64,000 nt of DNA from JAGOPY01 sp964619555. GTDB lineage: Bacteria; Bacteroidota; Bacteroidia; Bacteroidales; JAGOPY01. The translations under genes and the position numbers were made by a program. Positions 1 to 9,964 of the stretch are shown here, one piece after another. Position 1 is the stretch's first letter, and every line of letters starts with the position of its first letter. The stretch lies in the NCBI GenBank assembly GCA_964619555.1, contig CAZUDV010000012.1, positions 69,090-133,089 on the forward strand. Direction: 5' to 3'. The notes under the pieces are model-generated. The model was not told the origin of the DNA. It did not search any database and was given only the letters and a program-made list of their open reading frames with translations.

Positions 1-103
1 TTTATTAATTATGTAAGTCATCTGTTAAGCCTGATGTATGGGAATTCACTTTAAAGATAAATCAATCTCCCCGAATATTATTTATAATAACTTCTAAATT
101 ACT

Positions 104-1627
104 TCAATTCTGTTCAACCTGAAATACCCTGATGTAATCCACCATTAGCGTCTGAGGGAACTCAGTGGTTTCATCCGGGTATCCGGGCCAGACGCCACCT
201 ACGGCCAGGTTGAAGATGAAGAAATGAGGCAGGCGGAAAGCATCGAACGATACCTGCGAGTCTTTAACCTGGAGTACCAGGTTATAGTCAACATACCATT
301 TGATGGTGTTTTCCTGCCAGACTAGGGAAAAAACATGAAAGGAATCATGGAAACTGGCATTGCCTGCTAGCGTATAGGAGTCGGTAACGGACCGGTGCCC
401 ACCGTCATAGTAATGAATGGTCCCATGAACCTGCGATTCGATGTGCCCCAGGTATTCCATGATATCGATCTCACCGCAGCGAGGCCAGCCAACCTGGTTG
501 AAATTCTTGCCGAGGGTCCATAGGGCGGGCCAGATCCCTTTTCCATATGGCATAAGGGCACGGATATCAATTCGTCCGTATGTGAATTCCTTTTTGCCCC
601 TGGTGACCATGCGGGCGGAATAGTAATTTTCGTTTTGTTTGGTCGCAACGATATTGAGCTTTCCGCCGGCTATGAACGAGTTGGTTGAAGAGCTGGTATA
701 GATCTCCCACTCTTCATTGCCCCAGCCTCCGCCACCCAGCTCGTGCGTCCAGTTGGCAGTGTTGATCAGCGGCCCTTCGAATTCATCGCTCCAGGCCAGT
801 TCCATACCGGGCCATTCAGCGGGAGTTATGTAGCCATCGGCTTGCAGTTCAGGCTGATAGTCATCATCATTTTCGATGTAGATCCTGATGATATTGTTTG
901 TGAACGCAGCGCCCTGTATGTCGGTTAACTGGATGTCGAAATAATCATCCATTTCAAAGACCTCATCACTCAGAACAGTAACATCCATCGTCTTATTGGT
1001 TTCGCCTGGCTGGAAAATAACCACTTCACCATCCACCGGGGTGAAATCTTCGTTCACTTTAGCCCAGCCCGGAACGGTCGACCATTTCAGGCTGACTGCT
1101 TCGTCCGCAGGACCGGACAGTTTGACCGGAACCTGGAAAACAGCCTGTCCGGATTGCCCTTCCGCTTTAGAGAACCGGCTGTTCAGGGTCAGGGCTGGTA
1201 TGAATGCATCATCGTTTTGTATGACAACTTTGCAGGTGCCGATGCCGGGGAGTGCATTTTCAAGTCCGGAAATGGTAACGCTGAACACTTCTTCGGGCTC
1301 AAATACATCATCCTGGATCAATGGGACTTCCAGGGTAGCTTCCGAGTCTCCTTTTTTAATGATCATTGTAGTTTCGGGCTGGGCGACGTAATCTTCGCCG
1401 GCCTGGGCAGTTCCGTTGAGGGTATGCCAGACTACCGTCACATCTTTTACTGCCGGTGCGCTTAACTGCAGGTTGATCACTGCCTGTACCTGTGACCCGG
1501 TCCCTTCCTGGATGAAAAGACTGTCCGGTATGTTCAGTACAGGCAGGTCTTCTTCTTTTTCCGTGCAGGAACCGAATTGAATCGTCATTACAGTTATCGA
1601 TATCAATAATAGGATTATATTTTTCAT
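104..1627 (-). CDS. Calx-beta / GH16 endo-beta-glucanase lipoprotein
   Basis: Predicted surface lipoprotein that hydrolyses beta-1,3 or mixed-linked glucans (laminarinase type). The N-terminus has a signal peptide with a lipobox ending at Cys21 (FGSC). Two Calx-beta modules follow, about residues 30-140 and 143-255; both contain the acidic 'NDD' ends typical of the fold. The glycoside hydrolase family 16 domain covers about 270-505. Its active site reads GEIDIMEYLG at 385-394, giving nucleophile Glu386, Asp388 and acid/base Glu391. The family assignment is firm; the exact glucan is inferred. It is the last gene of a leftward SusC-SusD-GH16 operon, 82 bp after SusD. No T9SS domain is present, so lipid anchoring is the likely surface route. 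Confidence 0.93.
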   Translation of the reverse strand: MKNIILLLISITVMTIQFGSCTEKEEDLPVLNIPDSLFIQEGTGSQVQAVINLQLSAPAVKDVTVVWHTLNGTAQAGEDYVAQPETTMIIKKGDSEATLEVPLIQDDVFEPEEVFSVTISGLENALPGIGTCKVVIQNDDAFIPALTLNSRFSKAEGQSGQAVFQVPVKLSGPADEAVSLKWSTVPGWAKVNEDFTPVDGEVVIFQPGETNKTMDVTVLSDEVFEMDDYFDIQLTDIQGAAFTNNIIRIYIENDDDYQPELQADGYITPAEWPGMELAWSDEFEGPLINTANWTHELGGGGWGNEEWEIYTSSSTNSFIAGGKLNIVATKQNENYYSARMVTRGKKEFTYGRIDIRALMPYGKGIWPALWTLGKNFNQVGWPRCGEIDIMEYLGHIESQVHGTIHYYDGGHRSVTDSYTLAGNASFHDSFHVFSLVWQENTIKWYVDYNLVLQVKDSQVSFDAFRLPHFFIFNLAVGGVWPGYPDETTEFPQTLMVDYIRVFQVEQN

Positions 1628-1709
1628 TTTCCGAGTTGTTTAGATCAACTTACTGTCCTTTTTTATCCCCGCGGGACAATCTTCAGGATGATGGTCTTAT
1701 CAATTTTTA

Positions 1710-3194
1710 TCAATAGCCCGGGTTCTGCTTTAATTTAGTATTTCCGAGTTCTGAAAGCGGGATTGGCAGGATTTCATGTTTGCCGGCAACAAATCCTTTA
1801 AAGGCGAGCACTTCTGCCGCTTTACCGGTACGTACCAGGTCAAACCAGCGGTGCCCTTCCGTGGCCAGTTCCACCCGGCGTTCGTAGTAGATGTTCTCCA
1901 GTGTGGCCGGTACAGAAGGCAGGCCCACTCTTGCCCTGACTTTGTCGAGCCATTCCTGGGCGGCGCCGGCATCCCCTCCCCTGACCAGGGCTTCGGCTTC
2001 CATCAGGTAAGTATCGGCCAGCCTGATCTCTATATAATTATCGGGCCATTCCAGCACAGGATCCCCTCCGCCTGAGCTTATAAAATCCTTCAGCGGAGCG
2101 AATTTCTGCAGGAAGTAACCGGTATTCTGGTAACCTTTTTCGTACGATGCTTCGCCGGCCTGTTCGAGGCTGTCGATATTGGCGATGGTGCCCAGGTACC
2201 GGTTCGAAGCCCGGAGCTCTTCCACCAGGTCGGGGAGAACCGGGTTGAATCCCCATCCCGCCGAGTAGGTCGGGCCGTTGAATGCCCTGGGCCCGCAAAG
2301 TTGCACCAGCAGGTTCCCTTCACCGGCAGGGGGGCTGGGGAACTGCCAGTAACCGATCGCAACGGAAGAATAAGAGATCTCAAAGATGGATTCTTTGTTG
2401 AATTTATTGTCAGGGCGGAAGATGGATGAATAATCATCGAGCAGTTCATAATAAGGAGCCGTGTTCACCTGGTGGAAAAGGGCCGCCGCTTCCAGCATAC
2501 GGCTTTCGTCGTTCTGCCAGAGGATGACCTTTCCGAGGAGGGCTGTGGCGGCATACTGGGTAGCTCGTCCGTATTCACTTTCCGGTACGGTCAGAGGGAG
2601 GTACGGGATGGCTTCGTTAAGGTCCTTCTCAATCTGCGCAAAGACATCCTCAGGTGGGGCCTGTTCGACATTGAAGAATTCTGAAGGAGAAAGCAGTTCG
2701 GTGAACAGCGGCACATTTTGAAAGAGCCTTATCAAGTCGAAATAATAATACGCCCGGAGGAATTTGGCTTCGGCACGGAAGCGCTCCCTGAGCGTTTCAT
2801 CCATGGGTACGCCGTCTAATTTGGAAAGGATGGTATTGGCCCTGTTGATGCCGGAGAAATTGCGACCCCAGAAGCTTTCCTGTGGACCGTTGCCAGCATC
2901 GAGCGTATAACTGTTCCAGGCTTCCCAGGTGGGCTGGTCGCCATAGGCAGCGCCACCGGCGTAACAATCATCGGAGGCGCAGTTCAGAAGCCCTACCTTG
3001 CTGGAGTAGGTATTCACCCATTCCATTCCAAGAGGGTCATAGGCTGCCACCAGGCCGGCCAGTGCCTGGTCTGCATTCTGGTAATAATTGGCTTCCAGTG
3101 TGGTGCCTTTGGGTTCCACTTCCAACCATTCCTTGGAGCAGGAAGAAAGGATGGCCAGGGCAATGACTAAGGAGTATATAACTGACTTTTTCAT
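1710..3194 (-). CDS. SusD/RagB family glycan-binding lipoprotein
   Basis: Outer-membrane lipoprotein that caps the SusC transporter and captures oligosaccharide. Seen directly: a lipoprotein signal peptide ending at Cys19 (ILSSC), an N-terminal SusD-like segment with tetratricopeptide-like helices, and the family C-terminal stretch RRVELATEGHRWFDLVRTG. At 494 residues it has the usual family length. It starts 16 bp after the SusC stop and is followed by the GH16 glucanase, so the ligand is probably a beta-glucan (inference from context). No odd features. Confidence 0.95.
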   Translation of the reverse strand: MKKSVIYSLVIALAILSSCSKEWLEVEPKGTTLEANYYQNADQALAGLVAAYDPLGMEWVNTYSSKVGLLNCASDDCYAGGAAYGDQPTWEAWNSYTLDAGNGPQESFWGRNFSGINRANTILSKLDGVPMDETLRERFRAEAKFLRAYYYFDLIRLFQNVPLFTELLSPSEFFNVEQAPPEDVFAQIEKDLNEAIPYLPLTVPESEYGRATQYAATALLGKVILWQNDESRMLEAAALFHQVNTAPYYELLDDYSSIFRPDNKFNKESIFEISYSSVAIGYWQFPSPPAGEGNLLVQLCGPRAFNGPTYSAGWGFNPVLPDLVEELRASNRYLGTIANIDSLEQAGEASYEKGYQNTGYFLQKFAPLKDFISSGGGDPVLEWPDNYIEIRLADTYLMEAEALVRGGDAGAAQEWLDKVRARVGLPSVPATLENIYYERRVELATEGHRWFDLVRTGKAAEVLAFKGFVAGKHEILPIPLSELGNTKLKQNPGY

Positions 3195-3210
3195 AGTTCT
3201 GCAGGTTTAA

Positions 3211-6200
3211 TTAAATCGTAACATTGATACCAAGCATGAATGAACGGGCCTGGGGATAGAATCCACGGTCGATCCCATAGCTGCCACCGCCGATTTCCGG
3301 GTCAAAGCCGGCGTATTTGGTCCAGGTGGCCAGGTTGTTTGAACTCACATAGAACCTCAGGTTCTCCAAACCGATCTTTTTGACGGCCTTTTGCGGCAGG
3401 CTGTACCCGATCTGAAGGGTTTTGATTCGGAAATAGGCTCCCGGGCTCAGATGAAAGGTGGATGGGTTGCTGAAATTCTTGTTTGGATCGCCAGTCACCA
3501 GCCGGGGGTAATCATCGGAAGTGCCTACGCCGTTCCAGCGGCCCAGTGCATCAGTGGTCCAGTTGGCCGATGGGATGTCCAGGCGGCGAAGACCGTTGTA
3601 AATGTCGTTTCCGGCAACTCCCTGCCCGAAGAAGATGAGGTCAATGCCTTTCCAGTCGGCTGCTAGGGTAAAACCGTAGGAAATGGTCGGCGTCGGGTCT
3701 CCGATGAAGGTCCTGTCATCGGCATTGATCACCCCGTCGCTATTCAGGTCGGCATATTTGAAGTCACCCGGCTCTGCATCGGGCTGGATCAATTCTCCAT
3801 CTTCGTTGATATAATTCTGGATATCGCCATCAGACTGGAAGATCCCCAGCACCTCGAAGCCGTAAAAAGCTCCGATCGGATGACCGACCTGGAGGCGGCT
3901 GATCTCATAACTGCTGGACTGGAAAGATGCTCCCGTCCGGTATTCCACCGATCCGAGGTCAGTGATCTCATTTTTCAGATAACTGAGGTTGCCTTTCAGA
4001 TCGAGATTCACCTGGGCGACCTGCTTGCGGTAACCCAGTTCAAACTCCACGCCTTTATTGGTCATGGATGCCACATTGGCGATGGGGTCCTCGATAGCGC
4101 CTACATATTCCGGGAGCACAAACCGGTCGAGCATGCCTGTGGTTTTCTTGTTGTAATAATCAAAGGCCAGCCTGAAATCGGAGAATACGGTGGCTTCCAG
4201 GCCGACATCCAGCTGGCTCGTCTCTTCCCATTGGAGATCCGGGTTGGATGGGGCATCCGGGCTGTAACCGATCATATAATTGTCGTAATAATACACATAA
4301 TTGCGACCACCGCTGACGGTTGCCAGGTAAAGGAAATCGCTGATATTATCGTTTCCGTTCACGCCATAGGATCCCCTTATCTTGAGGAAACTGACGATAT
4401 CGTTCTCCGGCCAGAAATTCTCCCTGGAAACTACCCATCCAAGGGAAGCAGAGGGGAAGATTCCGTATTTATTGTTGGGCCCGAACCTGGAAGAGCCGTC
4501 CCTTCTAATGATCCCGGTGAACAGGTACTTCTCATCGAAATTGTAATTCAGCCTGGCGAAGATGGAACTGATCCGGTGATCCGGAGCTTCCCAGCCGCCG
4601 GCGAGCTTATCGTCGTCCAGGATGCTGAAATTCATCGAGGCTTCATCAAAAGTGGTGACCGGCAGATTATAATAACGGGCATTGACCCCCTGGGAACTTT
4701 CCTGGAAAGCGCTCATGCCCAGCAGGATTTTAAAATCATGTTTTTTGATCTTGCGGGCGTATGATGCCGTATTTTCCCAGTTGTACATAAAGCCCCGGTT
4801 CTCGGAACGGAAATAATTATTTTCTATGACCGATGTGGCTGCATTGAGGTAATACACCGGTGTGAAGCTGACATCGCCCCAGAAGGCCAGTTTCAGCCCG
4901 AGATCCGACCGGATGACCAGACCCTTGAGGGGTTCCAGTTCAGCATAGATGTTCCCGACGATATTATCCGACCAGCCATAGTTGCCCTGGCGGGTCTGTT
5001 CGTAAGCAAGCGGATTGGTCATTTCCTGGACTACGTACTTGGAAATCGAGTAAGGGTTTCCATTTTCATCCAGGACCACCGGGTTAGTGCTGTACGGAGG
5101 GGAATTGGCAACGGAGCTGTCCGTTATGACCAAGGGCGTCACCGGGTCAAGGTTGATGGCCGATGCCAGCGGGCCGCCGTATTCGCTGTTGGTGTTCAGG
5201 GAGCCCTGGCTTTTAATGTGGGAGTATCCGATATTTTCACCGAAGCGCAGATAGTCGTTCACCTTGTGTTGTGAATTGATACGCAGGGTAATCCTTTTGT
5301 AGTTGGAGATGGAGGTTGTCACAATCCCTTCCTGGTTAAAATAACCGAAGGATGTGTAAAAAGTGGAGCGGTTATTGCCCCCGGAAAGGCTCAGTTCATG
5401 ATTCTGGATACTGGCGCTTTTGTTGAAAATGGCATCCTGCCAGTCGGTCCCTTCCCCAAGGGTGTCGATATTTTCAAAGATAACCGGTAACCCTGCATTT
5501 ACCTGCGCTTCATTTCTGAGCATGGCATACTCAGTGGCATCGCACAGGTCGAGCTTTTTGGCGGGGGACTGAAGACCGAAATAACCGTTATAGTTAATCC
5601 TCATATTTTTCGCTTCACCTCCTTTACCCTGCCGGGTGGTCACCAGGATGACCCCGTTGGCGGCCCGGGTCCCGTAAATGGCGGCAGATGCCGCATCTTT
5701 CAGCACTTCGATTGATTCGATGTCGGCAGTGTTCAGGTAGTCGAGCCCGCCGATATCCACGGGCACACCGTCAATAACGTAAAGCGGATCGCTGACATTA
5801 ATGGAGGTGGTACCCCTGACTCTCACGGTCGAGGCGGCACCGGGCTGGCCCGAACTGGCGGCTATGGTGATCCCGGATGCCCTGCCTTGTAGAGCTTGCT
5901 CGACACGAATAAGCGGCATGCTTTCAAGGTCGGATCCTTTGACGCTGGAGATGGCGCCGGTGACCACGCTTTTTTGCTGCACACCATATCCGACGACCAC
6001 CAGTTCCTCCAGTTCGAGGGATGTCGGGTTCAGCACGAAATTCAGGGTGTTCTTCTGACCGCTGACGAGAGTAATGGTCTGTTTATAGGATTCATAGCCG
6101 AGGAAGCTGGCTTCGATTACCTGCAATCCGGCAGGCATGTTGAGGGAATAATTACCATTGACGTCAGTGGTGGTGCCCAGGCTGGTGCCAACAACCAGGA

Positions 6201-6330
6201 TATTGGCCCCCGGTAGCGTTTCACCGCTGTCTTTGTCTTTCACCTGGCCGGTCAGCGTAACATCCTGTGCCTGCATTGACAGTGCGAAGGCATTAATTAA
6301 TAGAAAAATGAGCAAAAGTTTCCTTTTCAT
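3211..6330 (-). CDS. SusC/RagA family TonB-linked outer membrane transporter
   Basis: TonB-dependent importer of oligosaccharides, 1039 residues. In order: signal peptide ending near AQD, CarboxypepD_reg-like domain (about 25-105; DKDSGETLPGANI), plug domain (about 115-230) with the SusC hallmark DPLYVIDGVP, and a large C-terminal beta-barrel ending SFMLGINVTI. It is the first gene of the beta-glucan locus. The 90 bp upstream are AT-rich and hold only a weak match to the -7 box (TATACTTG), so the promoter is unresolved. No adjacent hybrid two-component system or anti-sigma/ECF regulator is visible, unlike many polysaccharide utilisation loci. Confidence 0.96.
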   Translation of the reverse strand: MKRKLLLIFLLINAFALSMQAQDVTLTGQVKDKDSGETLPGANILVVGTSLGTTTDVNGNYSLNMPAGLQVIEASFLGYESYKQTITLVSGQKNTLNFVLNPTSLELEELVVVGYGVQQKSVVTGAISSVKGSDLESMPLIRVEQALQGRASGITIAASSGQPGAASTVRVRGTTSINVSDPLYVIDGVPVDIGGLDYLNTADIESIEVLKDAASAAIYGTRAANGVILVTTRQGKGGEAKNMRINYNGYFGLQSPAKKLDLCDATEYAMLRNEAQVNAGLPVIFENIDTLGEGTDWQDAIFNKSASIQNHELSLSGGNNRSTFYTSFGYFNQEGIVTTSISNYKRITLRINSQHKVNDYLRFGENIGYSHIKSQGSLNTNSEYGGPLASAINLDPVTPLVITDSSVANSPPYSTNPVVLDENGNPYSISKYVVQEMTNPLAYEQTRQGNYGWSDNIVGNIYAELEPLKGLVIRSDLGLKLAFWGDVSFTPVYYLNAATSVIENNYFRSENRGFMYNWENTASYARKIKKHDFKILLGMSAFQESSQGVNARYYNLPVTTFDEASMNFSILDDDKLAGGWEAPDHRISSIFARLNYNFDEKYLFTGIIRRDGSSRFGPNNKYGIFPSASLGWVVSRENFWPENDIVSFLKIRGSYGVNGNDNISDFLYLATVSGGRNYVYYYDNYMIGYSPDAPSNPDLQWEETSQLDVGLEATVFSDFRLAFDYYNKKTTGMLDRFVLPEYVGAIEDPIANVASMTNKGVEFELGYRKQVAQVNLDLKGNLSYLKNEITDLGSVEYRTGASFQSSSYEISRLQVGHPIGAFYGFEVLGIFQSDGDIQNYINEDGELIQPDAEPGDFKYADLNSDGVINADDRTFIGDPTPTISYGFTLAADWKGIDLIFFGQGVAGNDIYNGLRRLDIPSANWTTDALGRWNGVGTSDDYPRLVTGDPNKNFSNPSTFHLSPGAYFRIKTLQIGYSLPQKAVKKIGLENLRFYVSSNNLATWTKYAGFDPEIGGGSYGIDRGFYPQARSFMLGINVTI

Positions 6331-6420
6331 ATTGGTTTTTTATTTGTGCAAGTATAAGTGGAATATGGAATCATTTCGTTTTGAAATTAAAATTATTAAA
6401 TATATACATCATTTTAAACA

Positions 6421-9102
6421 TTACTTAATAGCATTTTTACCGGTCAGCTTAATACCAGGAAGTTTATCGGCATACAGGCCATAAATGACATCCATTTCAT
6501 TTTCCATCACGTACTTTTCATCCTTTCCTTTGTCAGAATTAACATGGTAGACAAATGCCCTGATGCCATTGTGCTTTAACCGGAGAAGGTCCGGCAAATT
6601 ATCCCCGATGGCCCGGCGGCTGACAGCTATATCGGTGATGCCTGATCGTTTGAGCGCCAAAACTATATCTCCATCCATCTCCTGGACCACTTTCCAGTTT
6701 GGCATGGCCGACCTGATACCTGCCGTAAGCCCTTCTTTCACGGCATCCATGGTAAAAAGCTCCATCATCAGCCTGTTTTTATCTGTAAAACCGGCTGCGA
6801 ATTCAGCAGGCTCATTGATCTTATCGGTAACTAAAATGGCATCGGGATGAGCCGAAAACCATTCATTGATCAATTCCATATCGAGCGGGGAATACTTTCC
6901 CAGGATTTTATGTTCCATGAAAGTTGTATGCGGCGGCGGTACGGGGCCCCGGTAACCGGTCATTTTCTTCCAGTCGTCCCAGGTATGCGCGGCCACAAAT
7001 CGATTATCGGAAGTCCTGAGAATATCCAGTTCAAAGAGCCGGAATCCCGATCCATAACTCCGGTCGAGCGCTTCCAGCGAATTGGTGTAGATGTTCCCAT
7101 CGATCATACCGCCGGCATGAGCAATAAACCGGCTGACATCATGGCGTTCCTCCAACTGGATTTTTATAGAGGTAAGTTTATTCCCGATCAGGTACTGGGC
7201 CGACTGGACCATGGCAAAAGCGTAGTCCAGCATCTCCTTTGCTTCTGCTTTATTTTCAAGATAGAGATTGCTGGTTGAATTATCCCTCAAATCATATAAG
7301 GATACATTGTCTTTGCCACGGTAAACCAGGAAACACGAATCACTAACCACTCCCAGTTTATTGTCGGCCGAGAAATAACCAAACTTCCTCCGGTGGTCAA
7401 ACAGATCAACTCCCAGGCCATTATTGACATAGCTCATGCCCAATAATCCGCACAGAGTCGGGTAAACGTCCTGTTGCAGCCCCGGACCTGCATAAACCTG
7501 GGGTCTGAACAGGGCCGGGGAATATACGATACAGGGTACGCGATGGTAATTGAGGTTCAGGTCGTAGACCGGATCAAAATTCTGGCCATGATCCCCGATG
7601 AAAAGAAAGACGGTGCTGCCGGACCAGTCCTTATCCATGGCCGCCAGCATGAATTGCTCAAGCTGAAGGTCGGCGTATTCATAGAGCAATTCAGGGTAAT
7701 CCTCATTTTCCAAACGGGTTTCAAATGCTTCCGGCACGATATAGCCATCGTGCGATGAAATGGTCAGGACGCAGCTGAAAAAAGGCAGCCCTGAACGGCT
7801 GAGCGAGTCGCAATCCTTTAACACCTCCCGGAACATGGTCTCATCGGTAGCCCCCCAGTGATTATAGATGGCATCTTCAGGATAATCGGCGTTGCCAATG
7901 ATCCGGTCAAAACCGTTGAGAGACAGAAACCGGTGCATATTGTCAAATTCCTTTGAGCCGGTCACATAGAAGGAAGTTTGATAGCCTTTTTCTTTCAGGA
8001 TGAATGGTAAGCCATGGAACACCTGGTTTTCGGTGGCCAGGGAATTCATAGGCACATTGTCCATTACGGCAGGCAATCCGTACAGCGTGGTGAAGATGGC
8101 ATTGTGAGTATGAATGCCGGCAGAATAGAAATTGTCAAATGCGATTCCCTGCCTGGCAATTGAATCCAGGAACGGCGTGGTGTTCAATCCCGGTTTATAC
8201 CGGCTGACCATGGCATTGCTCATGCTTTCGAGGAAAATGAGCAGGATATTGGGTCTGATTGAATCCTGACCTGTAACCTTAATTTGAAATGGATTTTCCA
8301 TACCACCACTTGTTCTTCCGAGATGATGCAGGGCAGCTTCAATAAATTCTTCCTGATCCTTGTAGTGATGGATCTGGGGGTCATTAAAACTGTGCCCGAG
8401 GTGATAAACCGGATTAAAGCCCAGTTGGTTCATGAAATGATCGTCAGTGAAAAAAGCATTCCGGCATATAAGCGGAGTGTCTTTAAAGTTAAATGTTCCC
8501 CTGAGGCCTGAAATCAGGAGCAGCAAACCGGCAAGGAAGAAAATTATCCTGAACGGGATTTTCAGGGTAAGACTGGGCTTCTCCAAATACTCCTTATATA
8601 TTTTGACCTGCAGGTAAGTGTAACCGACGGCCGCCAGCAGAAAAAGGCCGACCAGCAGCAGGTTATCGGCTTCCGTAAACAGCACTTTAAAGGTTATGCC
8701 GGTAGCTTCGATCCAGGTAAAAACAGCATTGGTGACCCGGGAATTATAGTAACGGAAATATCCGAGGTCGATGGAGGAGATCAACAGGACGGCCAGGCCA
8801 CCTAAAATTATAATTATATTGCTGATGTTCAGCGATAAGCTATTCTTTTTCCCTTTCAATAAAAAGATGGAAATGATCACAAAGGGCAGGAAAAAAATGT
8901 AGGATATAATATTGATATCGAATAGTAATCCCCGGTCAAGGAAAGCCCGAAGGATATCGTGCAAAGATGACCGGCTGGCAAGGCCCGGATTGGATAAAAA
9001 CAGGATCAGCCTGAAGGTGGTGCCGATCCCCATTATTAAGACAATGGAAACCAGAAGAAATTGATATCCGGAAGGAATATAAGATCCGACGAATTTCTTC
9101 AT
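6421..9102 (-). CDS. LTA-synthase-like sulfatase/phosphotransferase fused to GDPD-like domain
   Basis: Large membrane enzyme, 893 residues from this ATG. About five N-terminal membrane segments lie within residues 10-205. An alkaline-phosphatase-superfamily domain of the LTA synthase/sulfatase type follows (about 283-555), with FLES (metal Glu292), a candidate nucleophile Thr332 in GIHTHNA, and GDHG (503-506). The C-terminal third (about 655-893) resembles glycerophosphodiester phosphodiesterase / PI-PLC-like enzymes: HAGG at 662-665, a NSLEA segment, and ELD at 691-693. The first domain usually transfers phosphoglycerol or phosphoethanolamine to glycans; the second cleaves such phosphodiesters. 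The start was chosen because a -7 box at 9129-9136 puts the transcript start near the upstream in-frame TTG (9120). The substrate is unknown. Confidence 0.85.
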   Translation of the reverse strand: MKKFVGSYIPSGYQFLLVSIVLIMGIGTTFRLILFLSNPGLASRSSLHDILRAFLDRGLLFDINIISYIFFLPFVIISIFLLKGKKNSLSLNISNIIIILGGLAVLLISSIDLGYFRYYNSRVTNAVFTWIEATGITFKVLFTEADNLLLVGLFLLAAVGYTYLQVKIYKEYLEKPSLTLKIPFRIIFFLAGLLLLISGLRGTFNFKDTPLICRNAFFTDDHFMNQLGFNPVYHLGHSFNDPQIHHYKDQEEFIEAALHHLGRTSGGMENPFQIKVTGQDSIRPNILLIFLESMSNAMVSRYKPGLNTTPFLDSIARQGIAFDNFYSAGIHTHNAIFTTLYGLPAVMDNVPMNSLATENQVFHGLPFILKEKGYQTSFYVTGSKEFDNMHRFLSLNGFDRIIGNADYPEDAIYNHWGATDETMFREVLKDCDSLSRSGLPFFSCVLTISSHDGYIVPEAFETRLENEDYPELLYEYADLQLEQFMLAAMDKDWSGSTVFLFIGDHGQNFDPVYDLNLNYHRVPCIVYSPALFRPQVYAGPGLQQDVYPTLCGLLGMSYVNNGLGVDLFDHRRKFGYFSADNKLGVVSDSCFLVYRGKDNVSLYDLRDNSTSNLYLENKAEAKEMLDYAFAMVQSAQYLIGNKLTSIKIQLEERHDVSRFIAHAGGMIDGNIYTNSLEALDRSYGSGFRLFELDILRTSDNRFVAAHTWDDWKKMTGYRGPVPPPHTTFMEHKILGKYSPLDMELINEWFSAHPDAILVTDKINEPAEFAAGFTDKNRLMMELFTMDAVKEGLTAGIRSAMPNWKVVQEMDGDIVLALKRSGITDIAVSRRAIGDNLPDLLRLKHNGIRAFVYHVNSDKGKDEKYVMENEMDVIYGLYADKLPGIKLTGKNAIK

Positions 9103-9128
9103 CCGGGTGCGTTTTCTCAAATCCTGCC

Positions 9129-9136
9129 CAAAGATA
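9129..9136 (-). promoter_or_regulatory. -7 promoter element (TATCTTTG)
   Basis: On the minus strand TATCTTTG matches the Bacteroidota -7 consensus TAnnTTTG exactly, about 26 bp upstream of the ATG of the sulfatase/GDPD gene. No clear -33 TTG is present at the right distance, so this is moderate evidence. Confidence 0.5.
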
Positions 9137-9181
9137 AAAGAATAGTGATAATTAAATACGAACGGCTCTTACAGACTTATA

Positions 9182-9958
9182 TTATTCCAGGAAATTCAGG
9201 ATCATATCTTCCGTGCTTTTCTTTCCCAGGTCGATAATGATATGCCGGCCTGCATTTCCGGCCTTGAAAGTGGATGTCCCGGCATTGTAACATCGCTCTA
9301 TCCCCCAGAATCCGCGGTAGTCATGATTAAAATCCTCCGGTTCATCTTCGTGCAAATGCCCGAACAGTAGGACATCAATCTTATCTTCCACCACTTTCCT
9401 GAGATCTTCCGAATCCTTCAGCCTCAACAGCGGCCGGGGATCCCAGGGATGATGGTGAAGGTAAACCACTTTTTTAAGGGATTCGTATTCAGTTAAATTC
9501 AAGATTTTATCGAGCGTATCCAGCTGTTTTTTACCCAATTCGCCTTCGGCAAATATCCGGTCGACCAGGTGCAGTTCTTCCGCGTTGGAGTCCAGTCCGA
9601 TGAAAACTATGGAGGATATGATATCGACTTTCGGATAGGTTAACTTTTCATTTTCGAAATACCATTTTTTAAAACGGTTAACGAAAAATCGGAACCCCAG
9701 GGCTCCAACGCCATAATCATGATTGCCCGGTGCGACCAGCACGGTAAAGCCTGATTTTTCCAGTTTTGATATAAAGGATTGCGTTTTTTTAACCGAAACG
9801 TGGCTGAACGCAATGTCTACCAGGTCGCCGGTTATCACGATTACATGATTCCCCGGATCATCTATTCGTTCTATCAGCCTGTCTGCCAGTAAATTGGCTT
9901 TTTCATCACAATCCTTATAACCGATGTGCAGATCGGACAAATGAATGATCTTTTTCAC
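9182..9958 (-). CDS. Calcineurin-like metallophosphoesterase
   Basis: Cytosolic-looking phosphoesterase of 258 residues with the complete metal-binding motif set: SDLHIG near the N-terminus, TGDLVD, PGNHDYG, HHHPWD and GHLHEDEP. This set binds a dinuclear metal centre and hydrolyses phosphomonoesters or diesters; the actual substrate cannot be read from the sequence. It lacks a signal peptide. It starts 6 bp after the stop of the T9SS protein upstream, suggesting co-transcription, and ends 79 bp before the sulfatase/GDPD gene. Confidence 0.9.
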   Translation of the reverse strand: MKKIIHLSDLHIGYKDCDEKANLLADRLIERIDDPGNHVIVITGDLVDIAFSHVSVKKTQSFISKLEKSGFTVLVAPGNHDYGVGALGFRFFVNRFKKWYFENEKLTYPKVDIISSIVFIGLDSNAEELHLVDRIFAEGELGKKQLDTLDKILNLTEYESLKKVVYLHHHPWDPRPLLRLKDSEDLRKVVEDKIDVLLFGHLHEDEPEDFNHDYRGFWGIERCYNAGTSTFKAGNAGRHIIIDLGKKSTEDMILNFLE

Positions 9959-9964
9959 CTGGGA

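Noticed and set aside
3880..4764. 294-residue open frame antisense to SusC
   Set aside because: It lies wholly inside the susC coding sequence on the opposite strand and has no recognisable domain; long antisense frames are common in this GC-rich coding DNA.
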